The notes beneath the pieces were generated by a model. It had not been told where the DNA came from and did no database searches. It saw only the letters and a list, made by a program, of their open reading frames with translations. From NCBI RefSeq assembly GCF_009811795.1, contig NZ_BLJE01000005.1, positions 1 to 64,000 on the forward strand: DNA of 64,000 nucleotides, read 5' to 3'. This stretch comes from Litoreibacter roseus. Its GTDB lineage: Bacteria; Pseudomonadota; Alphaproteobacteria; Rhodobacterales; Rhodobacteraceae. A program made the position numbers and the translations under genes. Positions within the stretch are counted from its first letter, which is position 1. Each line of letters opens with the position of its first letter. This document shows, piece after piece, positions 52,554 through 60,635 of the stretch.

Positions 52554-54308
52554 GTGAGCCAGCGCGATGGCGACATCCGCATCAAGCCGGGGCGTATCCG
52601 CGACAAAGGACCGTCGGCCAGGCGCGCGAAAAGCTTCGTCGGACAGGTCATGCGCGCCGCGAAGAAGGCGGGGCATACCGGCAATCATTTCAGGACGAAC
52701 GGAGGTCGGGCTGGACGGTCGACCTTTGGGCGCGGACGCTTCGTCAGAGTCTCGCACGGCCTCGCGCGAACGCAACGCCGGGTTGTGGTAAATGCGCGGA
52801 TCGTCCGACATCGCGGCCAGAAGTTTCGGTCAGCACCGCTCGCCAAGCATCTCGACTATCTGAAGCGCGAGGGCGTCACCAAGGACGGCCGGGATGCGGC
52901 CATGTTCGACAAGGAGCACGACCAGGCCGACGACCGCGCCTTCGCCGCGAGCACCGAAGACGACCGTCATCATTTCCGCTTCATCGTCTCGCCGGAAGAC
53001 GCCGGACAGATGGAGGATCTGCGCGCTTTCACGCGCGACCTCATGGCCCAGGCCGAGCGCGATCTCGGCACCGAACTCGATTGGGTCGCCGTCGATCACT
53101 GGAACACCGACAATCCGCATATCCATGTGCTGGTCCGCGGCAAGGCCGATGATGGGAAAGACCTCGTCATCTCGCGCGATTACATCAGCCGCGGTCTGCG
53201 TGGGCGGGCGGAAGAACTTGTCGAGTTGGAGCTAGGTCCGCGCAGCGAGAGGGAGATCGCCGCCGGTCTGGATGCAGAGGTGAAGGCTGAACGCTGGACC
53301 GGTCTGGATCGCGCGCTGAGATCTTACGCCGATGACACCCTCGGCGTCGCCGACCTGCGGCCCGGCGCGCCCGATCTCGACGACAAAGACCTCAAGCGCC
53401 GAATGATCGGACGGGCACAGACGTTGGAACGGTTCGGCCTCGCCGAAAAACTCGCGCCCTCGGTCTGGCAGCTCAGGCCAGGCATGGAAGACACGCTGCG
53501 CGAAATGGCCGTGCACGGCGACATCATCAAAACGATGCACCGGGCGATGGGTGGTCAGGCCCGCGCACAAACCGACTTCGCTATCGAGGGACAGCCGGAC
53601 AATCCGATCCTAGGCAAGCTGGTCGATCGCGGGCTGCACAACGAACTCTCCGGCGAAGCCTATGCGATCATCGATGGGGTCGATGGGCGTCTCCATCACC
53701 TACGCTTCCGCGATCTCGATCTCACCGGCGACACGCCTATCGACGGGATCGTCGAGACGCGGAGTTGGGCCGGGAATGATGGAGGATCGCGACGCCTAGC
53801 TTTGGTCGGGCGGTCGGATATCGCGCTCGAGAAACAAGTTGATGCCGATGGTGCGACCTGGGTTGATCGGCTGGCGCTCGCCAAGACCCGTGCGCCGCTG
53901 GCGCAGAGCGGGTTCGGAGCCGAGGTCCGCGACGCATTGGAGAAACGCGCCGAGCATTTAGTCGGACAGAGTCTCGCGACGCGACAAGGGCAGCGGGTCA
54001 CCTTCAACCGCGATCTTCTCAAGACACTGCGCCAACGCGATCTCGATCAAGCTGCAAGCAAGATCGCCAACAACATGGGCCTGTCGTTCCGCAAGTCTGG
54101 TGAGGGCGAGACCGTGGCTGGCACCTATCGCCAACGCCTCGACCTCGCGTCCGGCCGCTTCGTGATGATCGACGACGGGATGGGCTTCGAACTCGTGCCC
54201 TGGAAACCCACGCTCGAAAAGCATCTCGGCCAAACGGTCACGGGCACGGTCACGGCGGGTGGCGGCATCGACTGGTCGCTCGGCCGCAAGCGCGGCCTGT
54301 CGATCTGA
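52554..54308 (+). CDS. rlxS: DUF3363 relaxase (RlxS-type mobilisation nuclease)
   Basis: 584 residues from a GTG at 52554 behind GGGAAGG. The relaxase domain has HHFRFIVSPEDAGQMEDLRA and the metal-binding motif WNTDNPHIHVLVRG (His189, His191). DUF3363 follows from about residue 250. There are basic N-terminal residues (RAAKKAGHTGNHFR) for DNA contact. It should nick oriT and pilot the strand to the VirD4-like coupling protein encoded next. It lacks a fused helicase domain. Confidence 0.9.
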   Translation: MSQRDGDIRIKPGRIRDKGPSARRAKSFVGQVMRAAKKAGHTGNHFRTNGGRAGRSTFGRGRFVRVSHGLARTQRRVVVNARIVRHRGQKFRSAPLAKHLDYLKREGVTKDGRDAAMFDKEHDQADDRAFAASTEDDRHHFRFIVSPEDAGQMEDLRAFTRDLMAQAERDLGTELDWVAVDHWNTDNPHIHVLVRGKADDGKDLVISRDYISRGLRGRAEELVELELGPRSEREIAAGLDAEVKAERWTGLDRALRSYADDTLGVADLRPGAPDLDDKDLKRRMIGRAQTLERFGLAEKLAPSVWQLRPGMEDTLREMAVHGDIIKTMHRAMGGQARAQTDFAIEGQPDNPILGKLVDRGLHNELSGEAYAIIDGVDGRLHHLRFRDLDLTGDTPIDGIVETRSWAGNDGGSRRLALVGRSDIALEKQVDADGATWVDRLALAKTRAPLAQSGFGAEVRDALEKRAEHLVGQSLATRQGQRVTFNRDLLKTLRQRDLDQAASKIANNMGLSFRKSGEGETVAGTYRQRLDLASGRFVMIDDGMGFELVPWKPTLEKHLGQTVTGTVTAGGGIDWSLGRKRGLSI

Positions 54309-54323
54309 GCACTGGAGCATTTG

Positions 54324-56318
54324 ATGACCTCGAAGAAACACGCATCACCGGCCACCGCCATCCTTTGGGGCCAGATCCTCATCGTCTCGACCGTCGCGCT
54401 GCTCTTCGTATGGGCGGCAACGCAATGGGTGGCGTTCCGACTCGGCTTCCAGTCCGAGCTTGGCGATCCGATGACGACGATCCTTGGCCTGCCGATCTAT
54501 GCGCCGTGGAATGTCTTCGTTTGGTGGTACTGGTATGACGCCTATGCGCCGCGCGTCTTCATGGAAGGCGCGATCATCGCCGGTGCGGGCGGCATTGCTA
54601 GTGTCGCTGTCGCGATCTTTCTCTCCGTGCTGCGCGCCCGTGAAGCGAGCAATGTCACCACCTACGGCTCTGCCCGGTGGGGGACCGAGAAAGATATGCG
54701 CGAGGCAGGCTTGTTCGTCGACGATGGCGTGGTGCTCGGGCGCTACCAATCCCGCTACCTCCGCCATGACGGACCCGAGCATGTGCTGTGTTTCGCGCCG
54801 ACGCGATCCGGCAAGGGTGTCGGGCTGGTCGTGCCCTCGCTCCTGACGTGGCCGGGCTCGGCGATCGTCCACGACATCAAGGGCGAGAACTGGCAGCTTA
54901 CGGCCAACTACCGTTCGCGCTTTAGCCGCGTGCTGCTCTTCGATCCAACCGATCCGAATTCGGCGGCCTACAATCCGCTGCTCGAAGTGCGGCGCGGCGA
55001 TACGGAAGTGCGCGACGTCCAGAACGTCGCCGATATCCTGGTCGATCCCGAAGGTTTGCTCGAACGGCGGAACCATTGGGAGAAGACCAGCCATTCGCTT
55101 TTGGTCGGCGCGATCCTGCATGTCCTCTATGCCGAAGCGGACAAGACGCTCGCCGGCGTCGCGGCGTTCCTGTCCGATCCGAAGCGCCCGATCGAGTCGA
55201 CCCTCGCGGCCATGATGCGCACGCCGCATCTCGGAGATCACCCGCATCCGGTCGTCGCGCAGGCCGCACGCGAGCTTCTGAACAAATCAGACAACGAACG
55301 CTCCGGTGTGCTCTCGACGGCGATGAGTTTCCTCGGGCTCTATCGCGATCCGGTCGTCGCCAAGGTCACGCGTCGCTGCGACTGGCGGATCGACGATTTG
55401 GTGACCGGCGACAGACCGGTAACGCTCTATCTCGTGGTACCGCCATCGGACATCTCGCGGACCAAGCCCCTGATCCGTCTTGTGCTCAATCAGATCGGTA
55501 GACGGCTGACCGAGGATCTGCACGCCATGCGCAGCCACCGCATGCTGCTGATGCTCGACGAGTTTCCCGCACTCGGGCGGCTCGACTTCTTCGAGAGCCA
55601 GCTGGCCTTCATGGCCGGCTATGGGATCAAGGCATTCCTGATCGCGCAATCGCTCAACCAGATCGAGAAGGCCTACGGGCAGAACAATGCGATCCTCGAC
55701 AACTGCCACGTCCGCGTCGCCTTCGCGACGAATGACGAGCGCACAGCGAAGCGTGTGTCTGACGCCCTCGGCACTGCCACTGAGATGCGGGCGATGAAGA
55801 ACTATGCCGGGCATCGGCTCTCCCCATGGCTCGGACATCTCATGGTCTCCCGGCAGGAGACTGCGCGACCGCTCCTCACGCCCGGCGAGATGATGCAGCT
55901 CCCGCCAACGGACGAGATCGTGCTGGTCTCCGGCGCGCCGCCGGTCCGGGCGGAGAAGGCGCGCTACTATGCCGATCCGCAGTTCAAGGCACGGATTGGC
56001 CCTCCGCCGGATCGCAATGCGCAAGCCGGAGTGATCTGCAGCATGACGGACGATTGGAGCGACCGCGAACCGATCGCCGCGCCTCCGCCCAAGAAACGGA
56101 AGGGATCGAGCGAGGATGTCGACGGCGGCATCCGTCGGCAGCCCGACCTTCCGGATCATGAAGACATCGCGCCGGAACCAGCGCCTGCGCGCAGCGAGTT
56201 CGCCGATCTCGATGACGAGCAGGAAGATGACGCGCAGCGCGCCAAGGCCATGCGTGACCGGTTTGGCACGGTCGCACGGCAGGCTTCGCTTGATCCCGAT
56301 GACGGGATCGAGCTCTAG
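54324..56318 (+). CDS. traG: VirD4/TraG-type coupling ATPase
   Basis: 664 residues from the ATG at 54324. There are two N-terminal membrane helices (LIVSTVALLFVWAATQWVAF and IAGAGGIASVAVAIFLSVL), then YGSARWGTEKDM, Walker A PTRSGKGVGLVVPSL (Lys164) and Walker B MLLMLDEFPALG (Asp412, Glu413). The tail is acidic. A hexameric inner-membrane ATPase that brings the relaxase-DNA complex to the mating channel. It is 15 bases downstream of the relaxase stop, in one operon with it and the CopG-like gene. Confidence 0.92.
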   Translation: MTSKKHASPATAILWGQILIVSTVALLFVWAATQWVAFRLGFQSELGDPMTTILGLPIYAPWNVFVWWYWYDAYAPRVFMEGAIIAGAGGIASVAVAIFLSVLRAREASNVTTYGSARWGTEKDMREAGLFVDDGVVLGRYQSRYLRHDGPEHVLCFAPTRSGKGVGLVVPSLLTWPGSAIVHDIKGENWQLTANYRSRFSRVLLFDPTDPNSAAYNPLLEVRRGDTEVRDVQNVADILVDPEGLLERRNHWEKTSHSLLVGAILHVLYAEADKTLAGVAAFLSDPKRPIESTLAAMMRTPHLGDHPHPVVAQAARELLNKSDNERSGVLSTAMSFLGLYRDPVVAKVTRRCDWRIDDLVTGDRPVTLYLVVPPSDISRTKPLIRLVLNQIGRRLTEDLHAMRSHRMLLMLDEFPALGRLDFFESQLAFMAGYGIKAFLIAQSLNQIEKAYGQNNAILDNCHVRVAFATNDERTAKRVSDALGTATEMRAMKNYAGHRLSPWLGHLMVSRQETARPLLTPGEMMQLPPTDEIVLVSGAPPVRAEKARYYADPQFKARIGPPPDRNAQAGVICSMTDDWSDREPIAAPPPKKRKGSSEDVDGGIRRQPDLPDHEDIAPEPAPARSEFADLDDEQEDDAQRAKAMRDRFGTVARQASLDPDDGIEL

Positions 56319-56327
56319 GAGGTGGCC

Positions 56328-56750
56328 GTGAAGAAAGATCGTTTGAATGTCTATTTTGATCCGGCTCTGTCGGTTGAGCTCGACGCTTTGGCCGCGCGTC
56401 GGAAGGTCTCGAAATCGCAGATCGTGGAAGCGGCGCTCGCCGCATTCCTGTCGCCCGATGGAGCCGATCAGCGCGAGGCCGCGATCGTGCGACGTTTGGA
56501 TCGACTTACCCGCGCGGTCGAGCGCTTGGAGCGAGACGTGTCGATCGGGAATGAAGCCGTCGCCCTATTCGTGAAGTTCTGGCTGACAACCACACCGCCA
56601 TTGCCCGACGAGATGCGGGAGGCCGCACAGGCCTCGGGCAAGGAACGATATGACGGGTTTGTTGAAGCGCTCGGGCGGCGACTCACCAAAGGCGGCTCGC
56701 TCACGACAGAAGTGTCCGAGGATCACCGGACCCCGGATCCACCATCCTGA
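56328..56750 (+). CDS. CopG/ribbon-helix-helix protein
   Basis: 140 residues from a GTG at 56328, five bases after AGGAGG (a GTG at 56322 is in frame but too close). The N-terminal ribbon-helix-helix reads RLNVYFDPALSVELDALAAR and VSKSQIVEAALAAFL. A coiled-coil-like helix (AAIVRRLDRLTRAVERLERD) and a polar tail follow. This protein regularly sits after traG in trb-type elements and may bind oriT or repress the transfer operon. Confidence 0.82.
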   Translation: MKKDRLNVYFDPALSVELDALAARRKVSKSQIVEAALAAFLSPDGADQREAAIVRRLDRLTRAVERLERDVSIGNEAVALFVKFWLTTTPPLPDEMREAAQASGKERYDGFVEALGRRLTKGGSLTTEVSEDHRTPDPPS

Positions 56751-56757
56751 TCGTGGG

Positions 56758-57675
56758 TCAGTCCGCTCGCACGAGATTGCGGGCGAGACTGATCGTTCGC
56801 CGCAAGACCGGATTGTCCCGCGTCGGCGACCACACCAGACTGAAACCCATCTTGGGCGCATTTTCGATCTTCGCGAAACGTACACCCGGATAGGCCGTGC
56901 CGGTCCAACTTCTGAGCCCGAGCGTGACGCCCATATCGAGTCCTACCATATTCAACAGCGCTTCGCGGCCGACATCGTGAAGGACGACCCGACTTCGCTT
57001 TGGTGGCTTAGCGATCAGCTCACTCAAATAGGCCTGTATGTCCGGCCCTGGATCACGGGCCATCAAAATGATCTTTGTGCTGGCTAGGTCATCGGTCCGG
57101 ATACTGTCGGCGGCCTCCAATCCGTCGTCAAATGGCAAAGCGGCTACGACTTGCTCTGACCACATGGGAAGCACGTCGAGATCATCCGTACCCGCATCGC
57201 CATACAGGATCGCGGCATCGATGCTTCCTCGATATAAACCGGCGATCAGGGCCGAACGCGTATCCTCAAGGATCGAAATCTCGATGTCGGGCATTGCCGC
57301 GGCGATCACCTGAAGGAAGTCGCGCTGATGCCCGGTCGACATCGAGTCTATGATCCCGATGACGAGCACGCCGGTTCGCGCAGCGCCGTCCCGTGTAGCC
57401 AGCATCACGGCACGATCGAGATCGCGAAGGGCCGCTTGCGCGCGGCGCAGGAAATTCTCACCAGCGCGCGTGAGGCGGACACCATCGGAGCGTCGCTCGA
57501 AAAGCGACACTCCGATTATGTCCTCGAGTTGCCGGACGCGTCTGCTGAACGTCGACTGCTGCAAGCCTCGCATCGTGGCTGCTGCCCGAAACGAGCCGGC
57601 CTCGGCCACAGCGATGAACGACCGAAGATCGCTCAGCTGTGGCTGGGTAGAGCGATATGCGGCAACATCGTTCAT
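56758..57675 (-). CDS. LysR-family transcriptional regulator (cargo)
   Basis: 305 residues: N-terminal helix-turn-helix (AEAGSFRAAATMRGLQQSTF, SRRVRQLEDIIGVSLFERRS) and an effector domain (LVIGIIDSMSTGHQRDFLQV onward). It lies tail-to-tail with the CopG-like gene and, 15 bases after the ester-cyclase-like gene, on the same strand as that gene. This block interrupts the usual traG-copG-trbB order. Target unknown. Confidence 0.85.
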   Translation of the reverse strand: MNDVAAYRSTQPQLSDLRSFIAVAEAGSFRAAATMRGLQQSTFSRRVRQLEDIIGVSLFERRSDGVRLTRAGENFLRRAQAALRDLDRAVMLATRDGAARTGVLVIGIIDSMSTGHQRDFLQVIAAAMPDIEISILEDTRSALIAGLYRGSIDAAILYGDAGTDDLDVLPMWSEQVVAALPFDDGLEAADSIRTDDLASTKIILMARDPGPDIQAYLSELIAKPPKRSRVVLHDVGREALLNMVGLDMGVTLGLRSWTGTAYPGVRFAKIENAPKMGFSLVWSPTRDNPVLRRTISLARNLVRAD

Positions 57676-57690
57676 CGCTGACTACCGATC

Positions 57691-58122
57691 CTAGGCTGCC
57701 GAGGCCTGTTTCATCTCGACCGCGCCGACCTGGGTGAAGATATCGAGCGTGTTGATCTCGTCCCAATGCTCGACGAACTTTCCATCTTCCACGCGCCAGA
57801 TATCGATCGATCGCATCGTGAAGGCGGACCCTGTTTCCGGGTTTCCCATGAAGTTGCCCGTATGGGTGCCCTCATAGCGATAGCGGCCGACGGCGCGCGA
57901 TCCGTCCTCCGAGACGAAGACGTCCTCGGCGGTCACGACCAGATCGGGCACGCCCGCGAGGATCGCCCCGAAGACATCGATCACACCGTCGAGGCCGGGG
58001 GCGGCGTATGGGTTGTGATTGACATAGTCGGGGGCGACGATCTCCGCGAAGCGCGAAAGATCACGTCCGTTGATGATCTCGGCGAAGAGGTGACCGAGGC
58101 GGGCGGTGTCGTTGGTTGTCAT
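57691..58122 (-). CDS. SnoaL-like ester cyclase-family protein
   Basis: 143 residues from the ATG at 58122 behind AAAGGAGC. Family text: FAEIINGRDLSRFAEIVAPD, YVNHNPYAAPGLDGVIDVFG and DIWRVEDGKFVEHWDEIN, matching SnoaL-type polyketide cyclase-like proteins. The HNP and EHWDEIN residues that line the active site are present. Substrate unknown. It is divergent from a TetR gene with two palindromic operators between, so it is probably induced when that repressor is released; the LysR gene is co-transcribed downstream. Confidence 0.82.
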   Translation of the reverse strand: MTTNDTARLGHLFAEIINGRDLSRFAEIVAPDYVNHNPYAAPGLDGVIDVFGAILAGVPDLVVTAEDVFVSEDGSRAVGRYRYEGTHTGNFMGNPETGSAFTMRSIDIWRVEDGKFVEHWDEINTLDIFTQVGAVEMKQASAA

Positions 58123-58138
58123 GGTGGCTCCTTTCATA

Positions 58139-58185
58139 ACGAGACTATATGGTCTCGTTTATGTAACGAGACGGATCAGTCTCGT
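58139..58185. promoter_or_regulatory. Two tandem TetR-type operators
   Basis: ACGAGAC-N6-GTCTCGT occurs perfectly twice, at 58139-58158 and 58166-58185, 27 bases apart, between the divergent ester-cyclase-like and TetR genes. Perfect seven-base arms with two copies strongly indicate the binding sites of the neighbouring repressor. Confidence 0.85.
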
Positions 58186-58205
58186 CAAGTGCGATCCTCT
58201 GTGCT

Positions 58206-58817
58206 ATGGGTTCACTCATGACGACGAAGACCGACCCATCACCTTCCTCACGCCTGCGCGACAGCAAACGCACGGCCATACTCGATGGCGCGCGCGAGGT
58301 GTTCCTGCGCGAGGGCTTTACCGGTGGGAGCGTCGATGCGGTCGCGGCGAAAGCTGGGGTCGGCAAACAAACGGTCTATCGCCATTTTGGATCGAAGGAC
58401 GGCCTCGTTATCGGTCTCGTCCGCGCCATGTGCGATGTGCCGGAACTCGAAGCGGACGCGGGAACGACCGGCGACCTCATCAATGCTTTGCGAAGGGAGC
58501 TTCGTGCCTTCGCGGAAGGACTCGTGCGTCCCGAGAGCATGCAGCTCTACCGCGCCATCGTCGCCGAGGCCGAACGCATGCCGGAACTCGGGAAACTGTT
58601 CTACGACGCCGGACCGAAAGTCATCCGCCAGCGCCTGACCGAGATCCTTTCATCCCGGTTTTCAGAACGTGAGGCGCGGGAGAAAGCCGAAATGCTGGTC
58701 CAGCTGACCCTTGGCGAGGCTTATTTCGAGCTCACGCTCGGTCTCGCCGAAGCCGATACGAAAAGGCTCCATCGCCAGATTGATAAAGCGCTGCGCGTTA
58801 TCATCGGCGAAGGCTGA
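58206..58817 (+). CDS. TetR-family transcriptional repressor
   Basis: 203 residues (ATG at 58206, alternative at 58218). TetR helix-turn-helix: AILDGAREVFLREGFTGGSV, DAVAAKAGVGKQTVYRHFGS and KDGLVIGLVR, with a TetR_C-type ligand-binding part. It is divergent from the SnoaL-like gene. Both genes are probably repressed through the two palindromes in the gap. The ligand is unknown. Confidence 0.88.
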   Translation: MGSLMTTKTDPSPSSRLRDSKRTAILDGAREVFLREGFTGGSVDAVAAKAGVGKQTVYRHFGSKDGLVIGLVRAMCDVPELEADAGTTGDLINALRRELRAFAEGLVRPESMQLYRAIVAEAERMPELGKLFYDAGPKVIRQRLTEILSSRFSEREAREKAEMLVQLTLGEAYFELTLGLAEADTKRLHRQIDKALRVIIGEG

Positions 58818-59049
58818 ATACCGAGTTCGATCTTCGGCACATCGGCTCATTTACACCGATTACGCGCAGTCTGGTGATTCTCACCACCGAAACCGGCCAT
58901 CGCAGGCCGCCATAGCGCGTCAGCGCATTGTGCCATTCGCCCTTTCGCCTGCCTCTCTAGGCCATAGTACTACTACGCCGTCAAACCTATTGCCGATTAC
59001 TGATTGGCGGTCTTCTTGATCGACCCCGTACTCAACTGCGGGGCCGCGA
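58818..59049 (+). other. Spacer before the trb operon
   Basis: 232 bases without a gene. It should carry the promoter of the trb operon, although no clear box pair is visible. A small hairpin GGTGA-ttc-TCACC lies at about 58872-58884. Confidence 0.4.
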
Positions 59050-60033
59050 ATGACCGTCCACACTTTCAAATCAGCAGCGATCGAGCGCGGTTCCCGCATG
59101 CTCCGCACGGCGCTTGGCGCGGATATCGCGGCCTGGCTCGACGAGGACGCCGTCGTCGAAGTGATGCTCAATCCCTGCGGTCGCCTCTGGGTCGACCGGC
59201 TCGGCGAGGGTCTCTGCGATACGGGCGCGACGCTCACCGCCGATGATGGTGAGCGTATCGTCCGCCTGGTCGCCCATCATGTCGGCGCTGAGGTCCACGC
59301 GGACGCACCCAGAGTCTCCGCCGAGTTGCCTGGAACGGGCGAACGGTTCGAGGGATTGCTGCCGCCTGTCGTCCCAGCCCCGACCTTCGCCATCCGCAAA
59401 CCCGCCGTCGCCGTCTTCACGCTCGATGATTATATCCGCGCCGGGATCATGGATAGTGCCGCCGCTAAGGCGCTCCGTGAGGCAGTCGCATCGCGTGCAA
59501 ATGTCCTTGTCGCTGGCGGCACCTCCACCGGCAAGACGACGCTCACCAACGCACTGCTCGCCGAAGTCGCCAAGACCTCCGACCGCGTGGTCCTGATCGA
59601 AGACACGCGCGAGCTGCAATGCACTGCGCCTAATCTGGTCGCGCTGCGCACCAAGGATGGCGTGGCGACCCTTTCCGATCTCGTACGCTCGTCGCTTCGT
59701 CTACGCCCGGACCGCATCCCGATTGGCGAGGTGCGCGGGCCCGAGGCACTCGATCTCCTCAAAGCCTGGGGCACAGGCCATCCCGGCGGCATCGGGACAA
59801 TCCATGCGGGATCGGCCATCGGCGCGCTGCGCCGTCTCGAACAGCTCATTCAGGAAGCCGTCGTCACCGTCCCGCGCGCTCTGATCGCAGAGACCATCGA
59901 CGTGCTCGCGGTCCTCCAAGGACGCGGCAGCGATCGCCGTCTCGCAGACCTCGCGAGCGTCACGGGTCTCACCGCCGAGGGCGACTACGCGCTCGAACCA
60001 ATTCTCACCCCCGCGAAAGGAAATGCCCCATGA
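59050..60033 (+). CDS. trbB: TrbB, conjugal transfer traffic ATPase (VirB11-like)
   Basis: 327 residues. The N-terminal domain ([20 protein letters not shown]) is followed by a RecA-like core with Walker [10 protein letters not shown] (Lys162), Asp box [12 protein letters not shown], Walker B region [20 protein letters not shown] and His box [16 protein letters not shown]. It forms a hexamer at the inner-membrane side and powers pilus assembly. It is the first gene of the trb operon, overlapping trbC by four bases. Confidence 0.93.
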   Translation: MTVHTFKSAAIERGSRMLRTALGADIAAWLDEDAVVEVMLNPCGRLWVDRLGEGLCDTGATLTADDGERIVRLVAHHVGAEVHADAPRVSAELPGTGERFEGLLPPVVPAPTFAIRKPAVAVFTLDDYIRAGIMDSAAAKALREAVASRANVLVAGGTSTGKTTLTNALLAEVAKTSDRVVLIEDTRELQCTAPNLVALRTKDGVATLSDLVRSSLRLRPDRIPIGEVRGPEALDLLKAWGTGHPGGIGTIHAGSAIGALRRLEQLIQEAVVTVPRALIAETIDVLAVLQGRGSDRRLADLASVTGLTAEGDYALEPILTPAKGNAP

Positions 60034-60365
60034 CCAGCCGACTCAATCTCCTCTATCCCCGTTGGCCCATCTACGTTAGCGCCGCTGGACTCGGTTTCCT
60101 GCTCGCTGCGGGGCAAGCAGAGGCCGCAGGGTCCGGCATGCCTTGGGAAGCGCCGCTGCAAGCAATCCTGGAATCCATTGAAGGACCGGTCGCCAAGATA
60201 GTCGCGGTGATGATTATCATCATCACCGGTCTGACACTCGCTTTCGGCGACACATCGGGTGGCGCGCGTCGACTAGTGCAGATCGTCTTCGGCCTGTCGA
60301 TTGCCTTCGCCGCGTCCAGCTTCTTCCTCTCGTTTTTCTCCTTCGGTGGCGGCGTACTCGTATGA
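60030..60365 (+). CDS. trbC: TrbC, pilin precursor (VirB2-like)
   Basis: 111 residues: a long signal (IYVSAAGLGFLLAAGQAEAAG), processing site near residue 35, then two membrane helices (IVAVMIIIITGLTLAFG and IVFGLSIAFAASSFFLSFF). It is the main subunit of the mating pilus, probably matured by the TraF peptidase at 51040. It overlaps trbB and trbD by four bases each. Confidence 0.9.
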   Translation: MTSRLNLLYPRWPIYVSAAGLGFLLAAGQAEAAGSGMPWEAPLQAILESIEGPVAKIVAVMIIIITGLTLAFGDTSGGARRLVQIVFGLSIAFAASSFFLSFFSFGGGVLV

Positions 60366-60631
60366 GCGATCCCACCGACATTCCAGGCTTTACCGCCCCT
60401 GTCCATCGCGCACTCACCGAACCGATCCTGCTCGGTGGCGCTCCGCGCACCATCGCGATCGCGAACGGGACGATCACCGCCGCTGTTGGTCTGGGCTTGC
60501 GCCTTTGGCTTGTCGGGCTCGCCCTCTGGGTCATCGGTCACATGCTCGCGGTCTACGCCGCCAAGCATGACGCGCAGATCGCAGACGTCGCGCGCCGCCA
60601 CCTCCGTTATCCGACATGGATGGGGGTGTGA
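60362..60631 (+). CDS. trbD: TrbD, VirB3-like inner-membrane protein
   Basis: 89 residues. VHRALTEPILLGGAPRTIAI is the conserved N-terminus and a single long hydrophobic region (AAVGLGLRLWLVGLALWVIG) follows. VirB3-like proteins anchor the TrbE ATPase to the channel. trbE starts four bases after its stop. Confidence 0.9.
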   Translation: MSDPTDIPGFTAPVHRALTEPILLGGAPRTIAIANGTITAAVGLGLRLWLVGLALWVIGHMLAVYAAKHDAQIADVARRHLRYPTWMGV

Positions 60632-60635
60632 CCCG

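Noticed and set aside
52303-52557. 84-residue open frame between the transglycosylase and the relaxase
   Set aside because: No Shine-Dalgarno, low-complexity Gly/Val content and overlap with the probable transfer origin; treated as non-coding.
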